Source of the DNA: CAYNWH01 sp964400885
GTDB taxonomy: Bacteria > Patescibacteriota > Patescibacteriia > CAIXNZ01
Assembly: GCA_964400885.1 (NCBI GenBank)
Contig: CAYNWH010000015.1
Span: forward strand, 1 to 24,555
Direction of reading: 5' to 3'
DNA: 24,555 nucleotides
The notes beneath the pieces are model-generated. The model worked only from the letters and a program-made list of their open reading frames with translations, was not told the DNA's origin and ran no database searches. Both the position numbers and the translations under genes were made by a program. Every line of letters starts with the position of its first letter. Position 1 is the first letter of the stretch. Below are positions 1 to 6,170 of the stretch, piece by piece.

Positions 1-5
1 TATTT

Positions 6-91
6 CGGGCGAAAACGCCCGCCAAATTTTTGGTAGGGACAGAACAGTGTTCTGTCCCTACGGTTTTAAAACCGTAAGGCGTTTTCGCCCG
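6..91. repeat. Nested palindromic (REP/MITE-like) element at the 3' end of rsmI
   Basis: Four inverted repeats are packed into 86 bases. The outer 14-base arms (6-19 and 78-91) are perfect reverse complements, and the left copy is also a small hairpin by itself (GGGCG-aaaa-CGCCC, 7-20). Inside lie a 13-base perfect inverted repeat (33-45 with 49-61, containing GGGACAGAAC) and a 14-base perfect palindrome (61-74, CGGTTTTAAAACCG). The rsmI stop codon lies immediately beside the right outer arm, so the element probably also ends that transcript. This nesting exceeds what a simple terminator needs and looks like a mobile palindromic repeat. No transposase gene is in the window. Confidence 0.75.
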
Positions 92-757
92 TTATCCGAC
101 CACCACCACAAATTCCCCTTTTGTCACATCATTTTCCAGTTTCTCTAAAACTTCATCTATTGTCCCCCGATAAATTGTTTCAAATTTTTTGGTTAATTCC
201 CGACAAACCACAACTTGCTTATCCCCTAGTCCCAAATCTTTCAATTTATTTAAAGTCTTTAAAATCCGATGCGTTGACTCGTAAAAGACTGAAGTAAATT
301 TATTATTAATTATTTCTTTTAAAATGGTTTCCTTGCCTTTTTTGTGAGGTAAAAATCCATAGAAGACAAATTTATCAGTGGGTAAGCCAGAAATTGATAA
401 GGCAGAAATAACCGCGCTAGGCCCAGGGATCGGCTCTATTTTAACTTCAGGTAATTCTTTTAAAACCACCTCTATCAGCTTATTCCCCGGATCAGAGATA
501 CCCGGAGTACCGGCATCGGATACCAAAGCCAAATTTTTGCCTTGTTTTAATAAATCAATAATCTGGTTAACTTTAGAAATCTTAGAATGCTGAAAATAAG
601 AGATGGTCGGGGTTTTAATCTCATACTTTTCCAAAAGTACCCTTGTCACTCGAGTATCCTCACATAGCACAAAATCAACCTCTTTAAGTAATCTTAAAGC
701 TCGTAAGCTTATGTCTTCTAAATTGCCGATTGGCGTAGCGATAATATATAATTTCAT
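92..757 (-). CDS. rsmI: 16S rRNA (cytidine-1402-2'-O)-methyltransferase RsmI
   Basis: RsmI uses S-adenosylmethionine to 2'-O-methylate C1402 in the decoding centre of 16S rRNA. The tetrapyrrole-methylase fold motifs are visible in order: ATPIGNLED at residues 7-15, CEDTR at 32-36, SDAGTPGISDPG at 80-91 (the glycine-rich SAM loop), PGPSA at 111-115, YGFLP at 133-137, FYESxHR at 158-164 and ELTK at 187-190. At 221 aa it is shorter than the roughly 280-residue enzymes of model bacteria and lacks their C-terminal extension, so it is a core enzyme rather than a fragment. The ATG at 757 sits directly before the conserved N-terminus and has no evident Shine-Dalgarno sequence. It is transcribed alone from a promoter near 807-835. 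Confidence 0.97.
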   Translation of the reverse strand: MKLYIIATPIGNLEDISLRALRLLKEVDFVLCEDTRVTRVLLEKYEIKTPTISYFQHSKISKVNQIIDLLKQGKNLALVSDAGTPGISDPGNKLIEVVLKELPEVKIEPIPGPSAVISALSISGLPTDKFVFYGFLPHKKGKETILKEIINNKFTSVFYESTHRILKTLNKLKDLGLGDKQVVVCRELTKKFETIYRGTIDEVLEKLENDVTKGEFVVVVG

Positions 758-806
758 AAAAAATTTGCGGTTTTAAATCCATGATGAAAGATTAATTTAT
801 GCCCTA

Positions 807-835
807 ATTTTAACAAAATCTGACTTTTTTTTCAA
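807..835 (-). promoter_or_regulatory. Putative sigma-70 promoter of rsmI
   Basis: Read on the minus strand, a -35 box TTGAAA (830-835) and a -10 box TAAAAT (807-812) are separated by exactly 17 bases. Transcription would begin near 800, leaving about 43 bases before the rsmI ATG at 757. The boxes match the consensus well but sit in very A+T-rich DNA, where chance matches are common. Confidence 0.5.
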
Positions 836-860
836 CCACGCTTTTCGCGAAAGGCATGGT
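835..860. repeat. Imperfect inverted repeat upstream of rsmI
   Basis: The bases 835-860 can fold into a hairpin with ACCACGC pairing to GCATGGT through one G-T pair, around the 10-base palindrome TTTCGCGAAA near 843-852. It lies immediately upstream of the rsmI -35 box and downstream of the mini-gene terminator at 868-897. It could be an operator, a weak second terminator or a degenerate repeat. No U-run supports the terminator reading. Confidence 0.4.
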
Positions 861-867
861 CAAATTT

Positions 868-897
868 AAAACGCCCTCTTAATTTGATGGGCGTTTT
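868..897 (-). terminator. Intrinsic terminator of the 33-aa Cys-rich gene
   Basis: Nine-base arms AAAACGCCC (868-876) and GGGCGTTTT (889-897) are perfect reverse complements around a 12-base loop. The hairpin begins two bases after the stop codon of the 33-aa gene on the minus strand, and the T-rich end continues beyond the stem. Confidence 0.7.
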
Positions 898-898
898 A

Positions 899-1000
899 TT
901 ACTCTTCATCATCCAAATCACCTGTGGTTGGCTCATAATATTCATAATCCTGGTCACAGGTGCAAGGATCATTTTCACAAATTGGACACGGATCTGGCAT
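899..1000 (-). CDS. 33-aa acidic Cys-rich mini-protein, putative metal binder
   Basis: This short frame runs from ATG at 1000 to TAA at 899 and encodes 33 residues. It begins MPDPCPICENDPCTCDQD and ends in a strongly acidic Glu/Asp/Tyr tail. Four cysteines fall within 11 residues as CPIC-x4-P-C-x-C, a spacing able to bind one zinc or iron atom. I recognise no family. Evidence that it is a real gene: a near-consensus promoter (1038-1066) begins transcription about 30 bases upstream, and a strong hairpin terminator (868-897) follows within two bases of the stop. There is no strong Shine-Dalgarno sequence, only an AAAGAAA stretch. Possible roles are a metal-binding accessory or a small regulator, but nothing in the sequence decides between them. 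Confidence 0.6.
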   Translation of the reverse strand: MPDPCPICENDPCTCDQDYEYYEPTTGDLDDEE

Positions 1001-1037
1001 TTTCTTTAAAATTTAATTCTAAAAATTCTTTTTATAT

Positions 1038-1066
1038 ATAATAAATATAATATAAAAGACTGTCAA
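1038..1066 (-). promoter_or_regulatory. Near-consensus sigma-70 promoter of the 33-aa gene
   Basis: On the minus strand a perfect -35 TTGACA (1061-1066) and a -10 TATTAT (1038-1043) are spaced by exactly 17 bases. The predicted start near 1031 leaves a leader of about 30 bases before the ATG at 1000. It lies downstream of the terminator of the eight-gene operon, so the mini-gene should be an independent transcript. Confidence 0.7.
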
Positions 1067-1096
1067 GATTTTTTAGGCATTTATCCACAAGCAATA

Positions 1097-1124
1097 CAAA
1101 AATCAGCTTTTTGGCTGATTTTTG
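1097..1124 (-). terminator. Terminator of the sugar-phosphate operon
   Basis: Perfect 11-base arms CAAAAATCAGC (1097-1107) and GCTGATTTTTG (1114-1124) enclose a six-base loop. It lies about 50 bases beyond the stop of the last operon gene (the PfkB kinase). The T-rich arm ends the minus-strand transcript, and the symmetry would let it act in both directions. Confidence 0.8.
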
Positions 1125-1174
1125 TAAAATAAATTATTTTATATTTTTACGCAATTTTCCAGATGATAAAAATT

Positions 1175-2155
1175 TTATAATTGGCCATAAATATTTATCT
1201 TCAACCTATCCAAATCTTTTTGCTTGGGTATTTTTTTCAAAAGCCCGTGTTTGGCTCCCATTTCCTTAATCACGCCATCAGCATTTAAAATAGCCAGGCG
1301 CAAAGCATAATCCCAGTCATTTTTTAAAATCATGCCTGCACAAAATGCTGAGCCAAAAGCATCACCCGCGCCAGTCGTATTAACTGGTTTTGAACCCAAA
1401 GCTTTAGCCTGATAAATCATTACCCCATCACTAAGATAAGCACCAGCTGACCCGTCAGTGATCAAAACATAAGCTTTAGTCAAACCACAAAGATCATTAA
1501 ACATAGCTTTAAAATCTTTTTTACCAGTCAGCTTTTGTGCCTCTTCTTTATTAAGGTTAAAAATCGCAGCTTGTTTAATTAATGGCACGAGCTTTGCTTT
1601 GCCTAATTTCAATTCTTCACTGCCTGGATTCCAGGCTATTTTAATTTTCTTCTTTTTGGCAAAAGTAAAAATCTTCTTAAGCAAATTCAAATTGCCAGCC
1701 AAAGAAGAAATATAAAACCATTTAGTTTTTAATTTAGGCCAGTTAAAATCTTTTTCTGTAAAATTAGCGCTAGCGCCGCGGTAAACCAAGATTGTCCTAT
1801 CACCGCCTGGCGTGATTAAAATCGTAGAATAGGCTGTCTGATGCTGTTTGTCAGGCATTAAATTGCTTACATCAATTCTTTTATCAGCCAAAATATGCAT
1901 AATTTCCAAACCATAAATATCTTTGCCAACTTTTGAAACTACAGAAGATTTTAAACCTAAATTTGCAAATGTATAAGCAGCATTAGTCGCTCCCCCGCCA
2001 GTATCAAAATAAATATCGCCTAGTTCAATTTTTGAACCATAAGCAAAGCACTCGCCTACTCCGGTTTTGAACTGTTTAGATTTTATTAGTTTAAATCCTT
2101 TGGAAATTAAAAAAACGTCTTTAGTGGCTGAACCAATTGTGATGATGTCATGCAT
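1175..2155 (-). CDS. PfkB/ribokinase-family carbohydrate kinase
   Basis: A 326-aa ribokinase-like sugar kinase transferring the ATP gamma-phosphate to a sugar or sugar-phosphate hydroxyl. Seen: the glycine-rich substrate motif DTGGGATNAA at residues 51-60, GASAN at 127-131 and the PfkB signature NTTGAGDAFGSAF at 259-271 with the catalytic base Asp265 in GAGD. Length and motif order are complete. It is the last gene of the operon, nine bases after the DUF2090 gene. In IolC-type proteins a PfkB domain is fused to a DUF2090 domain, so these two genes look like a split, reordered version. No other inositol-pathway gene is present, so I do not call it 5-dehydro-2-deoxygluconokinase. With transketolase, Rpe and RpiB beside it, fructose-6-P or sedoheptulose-7-P are guesses at the substrate. 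Family certain, substrate unknown. Confidence 0.93.
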   Translation of the reverse strand: MHDIITIGSATKDVFLISKGFKLIKSKQFKTGVGECFAYGSKIELGDIYFDTGGGATNAAYTFANLGLKSSVVSKVGKDIYGLEIMHILADKRIDVSNLMPDKQHQTAYSTILITPGGDRTILVYRGASANFTEKDFNWPKLKTKWFYISSLAGNLNLLKKIFTFAKKKKIKIAWNPGSEELKLGKAKLVPLIKQAAIFNLNKEEAQKLTGKKDFKAMFNDLCGLTKAYVLITDGSAGAYLSDGVMIYQAKALGSKPVNTTGAGDAFGSAFCAGMILKNDWDYALRLAILNADGVIKEMGAKHGLLKKIPKQKDLDRLKINIYGQL

Positions 2156-2164
2156 ATTTTTAAC

Positions 2165-3037
2165 TTAATACTTAATGCTTTTCCACAAATTTACAAAATA
2201 ACTAAAATTTCTAGCCATCAGAGCAACAGCCTGTTTTTTACTTTTTTCTCCTTTCTTCCATTTTTCTAAAGGCGCATAAAAAATTGTCCTGCCTACTGCA
2301 AAGCCGATAATATCATTAAATTGCGCGGCTGTTTTCAACCATTTCGTAACAGTATCCTTGGAACCTGCGCGGCCTAAAATAATTATTTTTTCATTTTTGC
2401 CGATTAATTTAATGAGCTTAGTCCAATCATTTTTAGGCATGGCTTCCAGTTTCCAAATATTAGGCTTAACGCCAAAGGCACGGATTTCTTTAATGGCCTG
2501 GCGTGTTAAAGCCGGCCGAGCTTTAAGATCATAACCTTTGCCGTATTTTTTAAATTGGACTGGCGAGGCCGGCACAAGAAGTTCAAAAAGAAATCCGATT
2601 TTCTTTTGTTTGCAAAAATTATTTAGCTTTTTTAAACATTTTAGCTGGATTAAATTTTCTTTTTTATTGACAGGATTATAACGCACCAAAGCTTTGGCAT
2701 AATCAGGCTTAAATTTTAAAATATGTGAACCAAAATTTGCGCCGTATTCAAAATCATATGTTTCCTGCCCGCTTTTTTCAGTTGTCAGCATTCTGACCAC
2801 GCCTAATTTCTTGGCTTGCTTTAAAATTTCTGAACCAAATTCCTCATCAACTAAAACACCAAAATTCTCTTTATCAGAACTTTTTTTATAAACCTGCAAA
2901 AAGGCTTGCCAGATCATTTGTTTTGCTTCCTTAATTTTGGCTGTTTGTTTTTTACTCAAAGGCAAATCCCAGCCAAATAAACCATGATAAAAAGTATGCC
3001 GATGATCAAATGGTAAAATGTAAAGCTGTTTTTTCAT
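2165..3037 (-). CDS. DUF2090 / class I aldolase-like protein
   Basis: A 290-aa TIM-barrel-type protein of the DUF2090 group, the domain otherwise found at the C-terminus of bifunctional IolC proteins. It opens with LYILPFDHRHTF (residues 5-16), a typical first strand of the group. Further motifs are VLVDEEFG (61-68), RYNP (119-122), WKLE (195-198), ILGR (220-223) and the phosphate-loop-like AVGRTIF (247-253). Lys196 in WKLE is my candidate Schiff-base lysine by analogy with class I aldolases; this is inference. The ATG follows the tktC stop after one base, so translation is probably coupled. The kinase gene follows after nine bases. I expect a phosphorylated ketose as substrate, cleaved to two smaller sugar phosphates, but the reaction is unproven. 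Confidence 0.82.
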   Translation of the reverse strand: MKKQLYILPFDHRHTFYHGLFGWDLPLSKKQTAKIKEAKQMIWQAFLQVYKKSSDKENFGVLVDEEFGSEILKQAKKLGVVRMLTTEKSGQETYDFEYGANFGSHILKFKPDYAKALVRYNPVNKKENLIQLKCLKKLNNFCKQKKIGFLFELLVPASPVQFKKYGKGYDLKARPALTRQAIKEIRAFGVKPNIWKLEAMPKNDWTKLIKLIGKNEKIIILGRAGSKDTVTKWLKTAAQFNDIIGFAVGRTIFYAPLEKWKKGEKSKKQAVALMARNFSYFVNLWKSIKY

Positions 3038-3038
3038 A

Positions 3039-4004
3039 TTAAATTATTTTTTTAACTGATTTAATTATTCCTTTTACATTTAAGCCGTATTTGTCTAAAA
3101 GCTGCTTGGCAGTCCCTGACTCGCCGAATTTATCAGGCATGCCAATAATTTTCATTTTAACAGGATAATTTTGACCCAAAACTTCAGCCACAGCACTGCC
3201 TAATCCCCCATTAACCTGATGTTCTTCAACAGTCACAACTTTTTTTGTTTTTTTAGCTGATTTAATTATGGTCGCTTTATCAATTGGCTTAATAGTATGG
3301 CAATTAATGACTTCGGCTTGAATTCTTTGTTTAGCTAATTCATTAGCAGCTTCTAAAGCTTCAGCCACTATTGGTCCACAGGCGATAATGGTCACATCTT
3401 TACCTGTCCTCATCACATTAGCTTTGCCAAAGGCAAATGGCGTTTTAGCATTAGTTATAACCGGACATTTTTCTCTGCCATAACGGATATAAATCGGCCC
3501 TTTGATTTTAGCTGCTGCCAAAACTGCTTTTTTAGTCTCTTTATAATCACAAGGCGCAATCACCATCATATTAGGCAAAACTCGCATAATAGCTATGTCT
3601 TCAAGCGCCTGATGAGTAGCGCCATCTTCACCAACATTTAAGCCGGCATGAGAGCTGACAATTTTTACATTGGCCTGATTATAACAAACTGAAACTCTAA
3701 TTTGTTCCCAATTAGTACCGGGACTAAAAACTGCAAATGAACAAATAAAAGGAATTTTTCCTTCTAAAGCCAAACCCGCTCCGATGCCAGCCATATTTTG
3801 TTCTGCCACCCCAACTTCAAAAAAACGAGCCGGATATTTTTTGCCAAATTCTAAACAATGAGTTGATTCAGCCAAATCAGCACTAACTACCACCACATTT
3901 TTATTATTTTTACCCAATTTTAAAAGTGCCTCACCAAACCCGTCACGACAGGCCTTGTTTGAGATTTGAGATTTGAGATTTGAGATTTTTTTGTTATTTG
4001 TCAC
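3039..4004 (-). CDS. Transketolase, C-terminal half (pyrimidine-binding and C domains)
   Basis: This 321-aa subunit supplies the pyrimidine-binding and C-terminal domains of transketolase, which moves two-carbon units between sugar phosphates with thiamine diphosphate. The catalytic glutamate is Glu68 in VGVAEQN (64-70), and SSHAGLNVGEDGATHQ follows at about 117-132. The thiamine half is the upstream gene, so the enzyme is split as in many archaea and bacteria. The start is a GTG at 4004: no in-frame ATG occurs before the catalytic region, and there is no Shine-Dalgarno sequence. Residues 7-16 (ISNLKSQISN) are encoded by four tandem 7-base repeats, so the first 16 or so residues are an extension made from spacer-like DNA. 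The conserved protein begins at about Arg20 (RDGFGEALLKLG). Confidence 0.94.
   Translation of the reverse strand: MTNNKKISNLKSQISNKACRDGFGEALLKLGKNNKNVVVVSADLAESTHCLEFGKKYPARFFEVGVAEQNMAGIGAGLALEGKIPFICSFAVFSPGTNWEQIRVSVCYNQANVKIVSSHAGLNVGEDGATHQALEDIAIMRVLPNMMVIAPCDYKETKKAVLAAAKIKGPIYIRYGREKCPVITNAKTPFAFGKANVMRTGKDVTIIACGPIVAEALEAANELAKQRIQAEVINCHTIKPIDKATIIKSAKKTKKVVTVEEHQVNGGLGSAVAEVLGQNYPVKMKIIGMPDKFGESGTAKQLLDKYGLNVKGIIKSVKKII
3958..3985. repeat. Four tandem TTTGAGA heptamers inside the 5' end of tktC
   Basis: TTTGAGA is repeated four times without mismatch. On the minus strand the array encodes residues 7-16 of the transketolase C half, just after the GTG start. The unit is seven bases, not a multiple of three, so gain or loss of one unit would shift the frame between the GTG and the conserved domain. 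A related word (CCAAATCTCAAAC) occurs in the spacer upstream of secD near 15430. Confidence 0.85.
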
Positions 4005-4044
4005 TTGAATTTGTTTGATTATTGGTGCTTGATTATTGATTATT

Positions 4045-4872
4045 TCAAAGCGCTTTTTTTAATTCATTCAAGGCTAATTCGGCTTCAGTCTTTGTTGGCG
4101 CTTTGCCATGCCATTGCCATTTATTTTCCATAAAGCTCACTCCCTTGCCCGGGACTGTATGCGCTACAATAACCTTGGGCTTATTCTTAATCTTTTTCGC
4201 TTTATTTATGGCACTTAAAATTTCTTTCATATTATTGCCGTCAATTTGCTGAACATGCCATTTAAAAGCCTGGTATTTGGCATGTAAATGCGTCAAAGGC
4301 ATTATTTTTTCTGTAAAACCATCGATCTGAATCATATTGCGATCTAAAATAAAAATTAAATTATCCAACTTAAATTTACTAGCAGCCATAATAGCTTCCC
4401 AAGTTTCACCTTCATCATGTTCGCCATCACTGGTTATACAGTAAACAAAATGCTTCTGCTTATTAATTTTAGCTGCCAAGGCCATGCCAACAGCGACTGA
4501 AACACCCTGGCCTAAAGGCCCAGAAGAGCATTCTAAAGATGGCAGATCAACATATGAAGGATGACCTTGCAAAGCTGAACCTAATTTGCGCAAAGTCATT
4601 AATTTAGCCACTGGAAAATAACCGCTTCTGGCCATGGCCGCATATCTAACTGGACAAATATGGCCATTGGATAAAATCAAACGGTCGCGTTTTTCCCATT
4701 TAGTTTTTTTCGGATCATGCCTTAAAATATTAAAATAAAGCGCGCTAAAAATATCTGCCATGCCTAAAGAGCCAGCTGAATGCCCAGAACCTGCTTTGGC
4801 CAGCATTTTTATCACATCCTGGCGCAAAGTATTAGCCATTTTCTTAAGTTGTTCAATGTTTAATTTATTCAT
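4045..4872 (-). CDS. Transketolase, N-terminal half (thiamine diphosphate domain)
   Basis: The diphosphate-binding subunit of split transketolase. I chose the ATG at 4872 (275 aa) over an upstream frame-open start at 4902. The upstream gene's TGA overlaps this ATG as ATGA, GGTGA lies about five bases before it, and MNKLNIEQLKKMA matches a normal N-terminus. Motifs: GSGHSAGSLG (28-37), the GHP substrate loop (103-105), SSGPLGQG (116-123) and the diphosphate/Mg motif SDGEHDEGETWEA (148-160) with NLIFILDRN (171-179). The usual GDG is SDG here. It follows the rubredoxin-FTR gene by overlap and precedes tktC by 40 bases. Together with Rpe and RpiB it covers most of the non-oxidative pentose phosphate pathway. 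No transaldolase is in the window. Confidence 0.95.
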   Translation of the reverse strand: MNKLNIEQLKKMANTLRQDVIKMLAKAGSGHSAGSLGMADIFSALYFNILRHDPKKTKWEKRDRLILSNGHICPVRYAAMARSGYFPVAKLMTLRKLGSALQGHPSYVDLPSLECSSGPLGQGVSVAVGMALAAKINKQKHFVYCITSDGEHDEGETWEAIMAASKFKLDNLIFILDRNMIQIDGFTEKIMPLTHLHAKYQAFKWHVQQIDGNNMKEILSAINKAKKIKNKPKVIVAHTVPGKGVSFMENKWQWHGKAPTKTEAELALNELKKAL

Positions 4873-5273
4873 TTCTTCACCAAATAAAGTGAACAATGAC
4901 AATGCCCCTGCAGTTCAATTTCTCCGAAATACAAATAACATGGACAGATAATTTTTTTATCAGCTAGTTCATTGCCGGTCAAAAGCCGGCAAGGACAATA
5001 AGACTGTTTGCCTTCTTTTAAAAATTTCTCCATAGCAGTAGCCAAATCTTTTAAAACATTTTCGTCAGGATTTAGCATGATTTCATTCTGGTATTTTGTC
5101 GCATTCATCCATTTAACTTGGCGCGTCCAGGCATCTTTAAAAAAATCATAATTAATTTTCTCTTCTGAGATTTCTTCAAAAGTGCCTTTATTCTGGCAGA
5201 TTGGACATTCTGGCGGCGCCTGCCCATCACGATAAATATAGCCGCAAACAGAACAACGGTAAATTTTAGCCAT
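4869..5273 (-). CDS. Rubredoxin-like domain fused to ferredoxin:thioredoxin reductase catalytic domain
   Basis: A 134-aa two-domain redox protein. Residues 1-30 form a rubredoxin-like knuckle pair: C7-x2-C10-G and C23-P-I-C26, able to bind one iron or zinc. Residues 40-134 carry the FTR beta-subunit signature: CPC (93-95), CPC (110-112) and CHC (125-127). By analogy with the cyanobacterial enzyme, Cys93, 110, 112 and 125 would hold the 4Fe-4S cluster and Cys95-Cys127 would be the reactive disulfide. The spacers are 14 and 12 residues, against 16 and 8 in the plant-type enzyme, so the loops differ. Its role would be to pass single electrons to a disulfide in thioredoxin or directly in a protein. 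No separate FTR alpha subunit, thioredoxin or ferredoxin gene is in the window. Its stop overlaps tktN, which suggests co-regulation with transketolase. Confidence 0.87.
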   Translation of the reverse strand: MAKIYRCSVCGYIYRDGQAPPECPICQNKGTFEEISEEKINYDFFKDAWTRQVKWMNATKYQNEIMLNPDENVLKDLATAMEKFLKEGKQSYCPCRLLTGNELADKKIICPCYLYFGEIELQGHCHCSLYLVKK

Positions 5274-5287
5274 ATTTTTAATATTAA

Positions 5288-5500
5288 TTAATCAAATTTT
5301 TTATGGCCAATGTGCCTACTTATTTCCGCTTGAAGCAATTTAATCTCCTTTTTCAAATCCTTTTGCATTTCTTTAAAAAGCTTTTCGCAGCTTTTGCTCT
5401 TTGACTTTTTAGCATCGCGCAAATAAAACTTTTCAATGCGCCATAAGTCATCCAGTTTCATGTGCAGCATTTTGACCAAATTGTAATTATAATTTTTCAT
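5288..5500 (-). CDS. 70-aa helical protein of unknown function
   Basis: A small, very basic protein predicted to form two amphipathic helices (about residues 6-31 and 36-64), with a charged KKSKSKS turn between them. It contains KMLHMKLDDLWRIEKFYLRDA and, later, KEMQKDLKKEIKLLQAEISRHIG. The regular His/Asp/Glu placement (His13, Asp17, Glu23, His63) is reminiscent of half of a ferritin-like four-helix bundle, but it lacks a clear ExxH motif and I would not claim metal binding. It sits 10 bases after rpe and 14 bases before the rubredoxin-FTR gene, so it is firmly within the operon. It may be a structural or redox partner of that protein. No known family recognised. Confidence 0.72.
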   Translation of the reverse strand: MKNYNYNLVKMLHMKLDDLWRIEKFYLRDAKKSKSKSCEKLFKEMQKDLKKEIKLLQAEISRHIGHKKFD

Positions 5501-5510
5501 ATTCGAAAAA

Positions 5511-6170
5511 TTATTTAATTAGATCTTTTATCTGACTGATTGTTTTTTTGATATTCCTTGATTTAAAAAATAAAGTACCGGCCGCAATTATATTTACTCC
5601 GGATTGAATAATAAGTTTAATATTCTGCAAGTTTACACCCCCGTCAATTTCAATATCTAATTTAGGATACATTTTTCTAATTCTTTGGGCTTTTTTCAGT
5701 ACCGCCAAATCTAACTTCTGATTGCCCCAACCGGGCTTAACACCCATCAAAAATACAAAGTTTAAATAGGGCAAAAATATTTCAATTTTTTCCAGTTTTG
5801 TCGCAGGATTAATTGCTAAACCGGCTTTAAGCTTATGTTTTTTAAGATAATTAATTAAATTAAAAATTTTTTTAACATCTGTTACTGCTTCATAGTGAAA
5901 AATCACTTTTTTAAATTTTCTAAAATTCTGCCATTTTTTAATTATTTTTAAAGGATCTAAAACCATTAAATGCAATTCGTATTCGCCTTTATAACTTCTC
6001 AACTTTCTAACTTTATTAACTTCATAAAACGTCTTATTTTTAACAAACTTATTATCCATGACATCAATTTGCACCAGTGAAAAATATTTTTCAATTTTTC
6101 TAAGTTTATCCTTAAATTCAGAAAAAGAATAGGTCAAAAGCGTAGGAACTAATTGTATTTTTTTTACCAT
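5511..6170 (-). CDS. rpe: Ribulose-phosphate 3-epimerase-like protein with a changed metal ligand
   Basis: A 219-aa TIM-barrel protein of the ribulose-phosphate 3-epimerase family, which interconverts ribulose-5-P and xylulose-5-P. Family motifs: VQIDVMDNKF (33-42), ELHLMVLDP (65-73), LMGVKPGWGNQ (141-151) and EIDGGVN (174-180). The canonical metal ligands are His-x-Asp, His and Asp. Here the first is Gln34, with Asp36, His67 and Asp176 retained. The usual VNPGFGGQ loop reads VKPGWGNQ. These changes mark a divergent branch, possibly with different metal use or activity. Its ATG overlaps the rpiB stop by one base (TAATG), with AAGGAAA just upstream inside rpiB, so the two are coupled. The context supports the epimerase call. 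Confidence 0.85.
   Translation of the reverse strand: MVKKIQLVPTLLTYSFSEFKDKLRKIEKYFSLVQIDVMDNKFVKNKTFYEVNKVRKLRSYKGEYELHLMVLDPLKIIKKWQNFRKFKKVIFHYEAVTDVKKIFNLINYLKKHKLKAGLAINPATKLEKIEIFLPYLNFVFLMGVKPGWGNQKLDLAVLKKAQRIRKMYPKLDIEIDGGVNLQNIKLIIQSGVNIIAAGTLFFKSRNIKKTISQIKDLIK

Noticed and set aside
1175..3037. Calling the pair iolC (inositol catabolism).
   Set aside because: No other iol gene is present, the domains are separate genes, and the neighbours belong to the pentose phosphate pathway.
3958..3985. Heptamer array as a CRISPR fragment.
   Set aside because: The units are 7 bases long and directly adjacent, without spacers. No cas gene is present.
3039..4004. tktC as a pseudogene because it lacks an ATG and starts in repeat DNA.
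   Set aside because: The frame is open and conserved through the whole domain, and a GTG is available at 4004.
4873..4902. Upstream start at 4902 for tktN.
   Set aside because: The ATG at 4872 has an ATGA overlap with the upstream gene, a GGTGA ribosome-binding site and a family-like N-terminus. The extra ten residues lie entirely within the upstream gene.
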